From Terriglobia bacterium (GTDB taxonomy: Bacteria > Acidobacteriota > Terriglobia > Acidiferrales > UBA7541): 64,000 nucleotides of DNA. The notes below the pieces were generated by a model. That model did no database searches, was not told where the DNA came from, and worked only from the letters and a program-made list of their open reading frames with translations. Positions 63,489 through 64,000 of the stretch are shown one piece after another; position 1 is the stretch's first letter; every line of letters starts with the position of its first letter. The stretch spans positions 22,914 through 86,913 of the forward strand of contig JAIQEV010000014.1 in assembly GCA_020073585.1 (NCBI GenBank). Direction: 5' to 3'. The position numbers were made by a program, and so were the translations under genes.

Positions 63489-64000
63489 TCGGGGATCTTC
63501 TCAATCTCCTCTCTCATGCTTTTCTCTGTCCGGCTGATCACCTGATCTGCAAGGTCATCCAGATTCTCTAAATCATTTTCCCTGAGCATCTGGCCTATCT
63601 TCTCCGAGCAGACATGATTGGCTGCAATCTGGGAGCGGATATCTCCGATCACCTCATCGGGTGTCCGGACATTCCAGCGAATCATCTCCATCACGGACGG
63701 ATTAAGCACCCCTCCGTCGTAGAGCTTCACAAGGGGGATGAAGAGTCCTTCCTCAAAGACATCATGGTTGTCCGAGGAGACGCGACCCCCGATATCCGAA
63801 TGATGAAAAACGCAGGCAGTGAAGGCCACTACCTTATTTTCATAGAATATAGGACTCATCACGCAGACATCATTCAGATGGCCTGCCAAAGCCCAGGGGT
63901 CATTCGTGATGAAGATGTCGCCGGGTTTGTAAGTTTCCAAAGGAAGTTTGGTGACGAGATTTTTAATTCCCAATGCCATCGCTCCGGATTGGCCGGGGGT
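63485..64000 (-). pseudogene. Hydantoinase B / oxoprolinase subunit fragment, broken at the serA junction
   Basis: A fragment of the HyuB family (ATP-dependent or ATP-independent hydantoinase / acetone-carboxylase-like subunit), open to the window edge. It reads 'TPGQSGAMALGIKNLVTKL' and 'PGDIFITNDPWALAGHLNDV', the core of HyuB with the TNDP-GG/A-H metal-site text, followed by 'HHSDIGGRVSSDNHDVFEEG' and 'RTPDEVIGDIRSQIAANHVC'. Homology stops after 'MREEIEKIPDG', where intact proteins would continue for several hundred residues; the frame then enters serA sequence and stops at 63434. The fragment is strikingly A/T-richer than serA. Both ends are incomplete here. Confidence 0.85.

Noticed and set aside
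63434-63979. Track ORF of 181 residues as a complete gene
   Set aside because: The ATG at 63979 is internal to a HyuB frame open to the window edge, and the last 16 residues are out-of-frame serA sequence.

Overview
The window reads as chromosome from a high-GC Gram-negative bacterium, most likely an acidobacterium. The main evidence is two very large Oar-type TonB-dependent receptors, each with an N-terminal carboxypeptidase-regulatory-like domain and the plug words 'LPLNGRDFNQL' or 'LPMEGRN'. Supporting this are FG-GAP/CRTAC1 proteins with ASPIC/UnbV tails, a TPR-tailed multiheme cytochrome, and a Wzx/Wzy polysaccharide locus with a PAP2-Wzi fusion. The phylum call is inference; no rRNA gene is present.

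Left part (1-11.6 kb): the 3' end of surE, a secreted BNR/VPS10-type propeller protein, a divergent monomeric-sarcosine-oxidase-like flavoenzyme, an A/T-richer insertion (IS1595-type transposase, a tiny divergent lysine-rich ORF and a membrane protein of unknown function), a two-gene M16 protease operon (zinc-binding subunit plus non-catalytic partner), and a membrane GGDEF protein.

Metabolic block (11.8-31 kb): an APC permease followed by a LacI-family regulator and a TonB receptor. Two CG-centred LacI-type palindromes lie before the permease and on the -10 of the receptor promoter. Next come glpK-glpF, two divergent Rrf2 regulators with the same cysteine spacing, a five-heme cytochrome/TPR protein overlapping a CRTAC1-type protein, proline dehydrogenase, and a 1185-residue TPR/FG-GAP secreted protein.

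Polysaccharide locus (31.3-55.3 kb, all on the minus strand): reading in the direction of transcription, a LuxR-type response regulator, a receiver-like protein lacking its phospho-acceptor Asp, a Wza-like SLBB exporter, a PAP2-Wzi fusion, a Wzz-type chain-length protein and a NusG/RfaH-like antiterminator. After a 411-bp A/T-rich gap come a methyltransferase, Wzx flippase, CgeB-like transferase, Wzy polymerase, two GT4 transferases, sugar-nucleotide enzymes (SDR, RmlC-like cupin, RmlD-like SDR, UDP-GlcNAc 2-epimerase type), a WbuB-like transferase and a WecA/MraY-type initiating phosphotransferase with an extra C-terminal domain. This is a full synthesis-polymerisation-export set except for a tyrosine kinase, which is not seen.

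Right end (55.3-64 kb): a gene-poor stretch with an orphan terminator, a tyrosine-recombinase remnant abutting tRNA-Pro(CGG), rtcB, a second Oar-type receptor with a recognisable promoter and operator-like repeat, three copies of a 26-bp unit each carrying a 15-bp palindrome, and a 5'-truncated serA joined abruptly to an A/T-richer hydantoinase-B fragment. That junction breaks both genes and is either a misassembly or an illegitimate recombination point.
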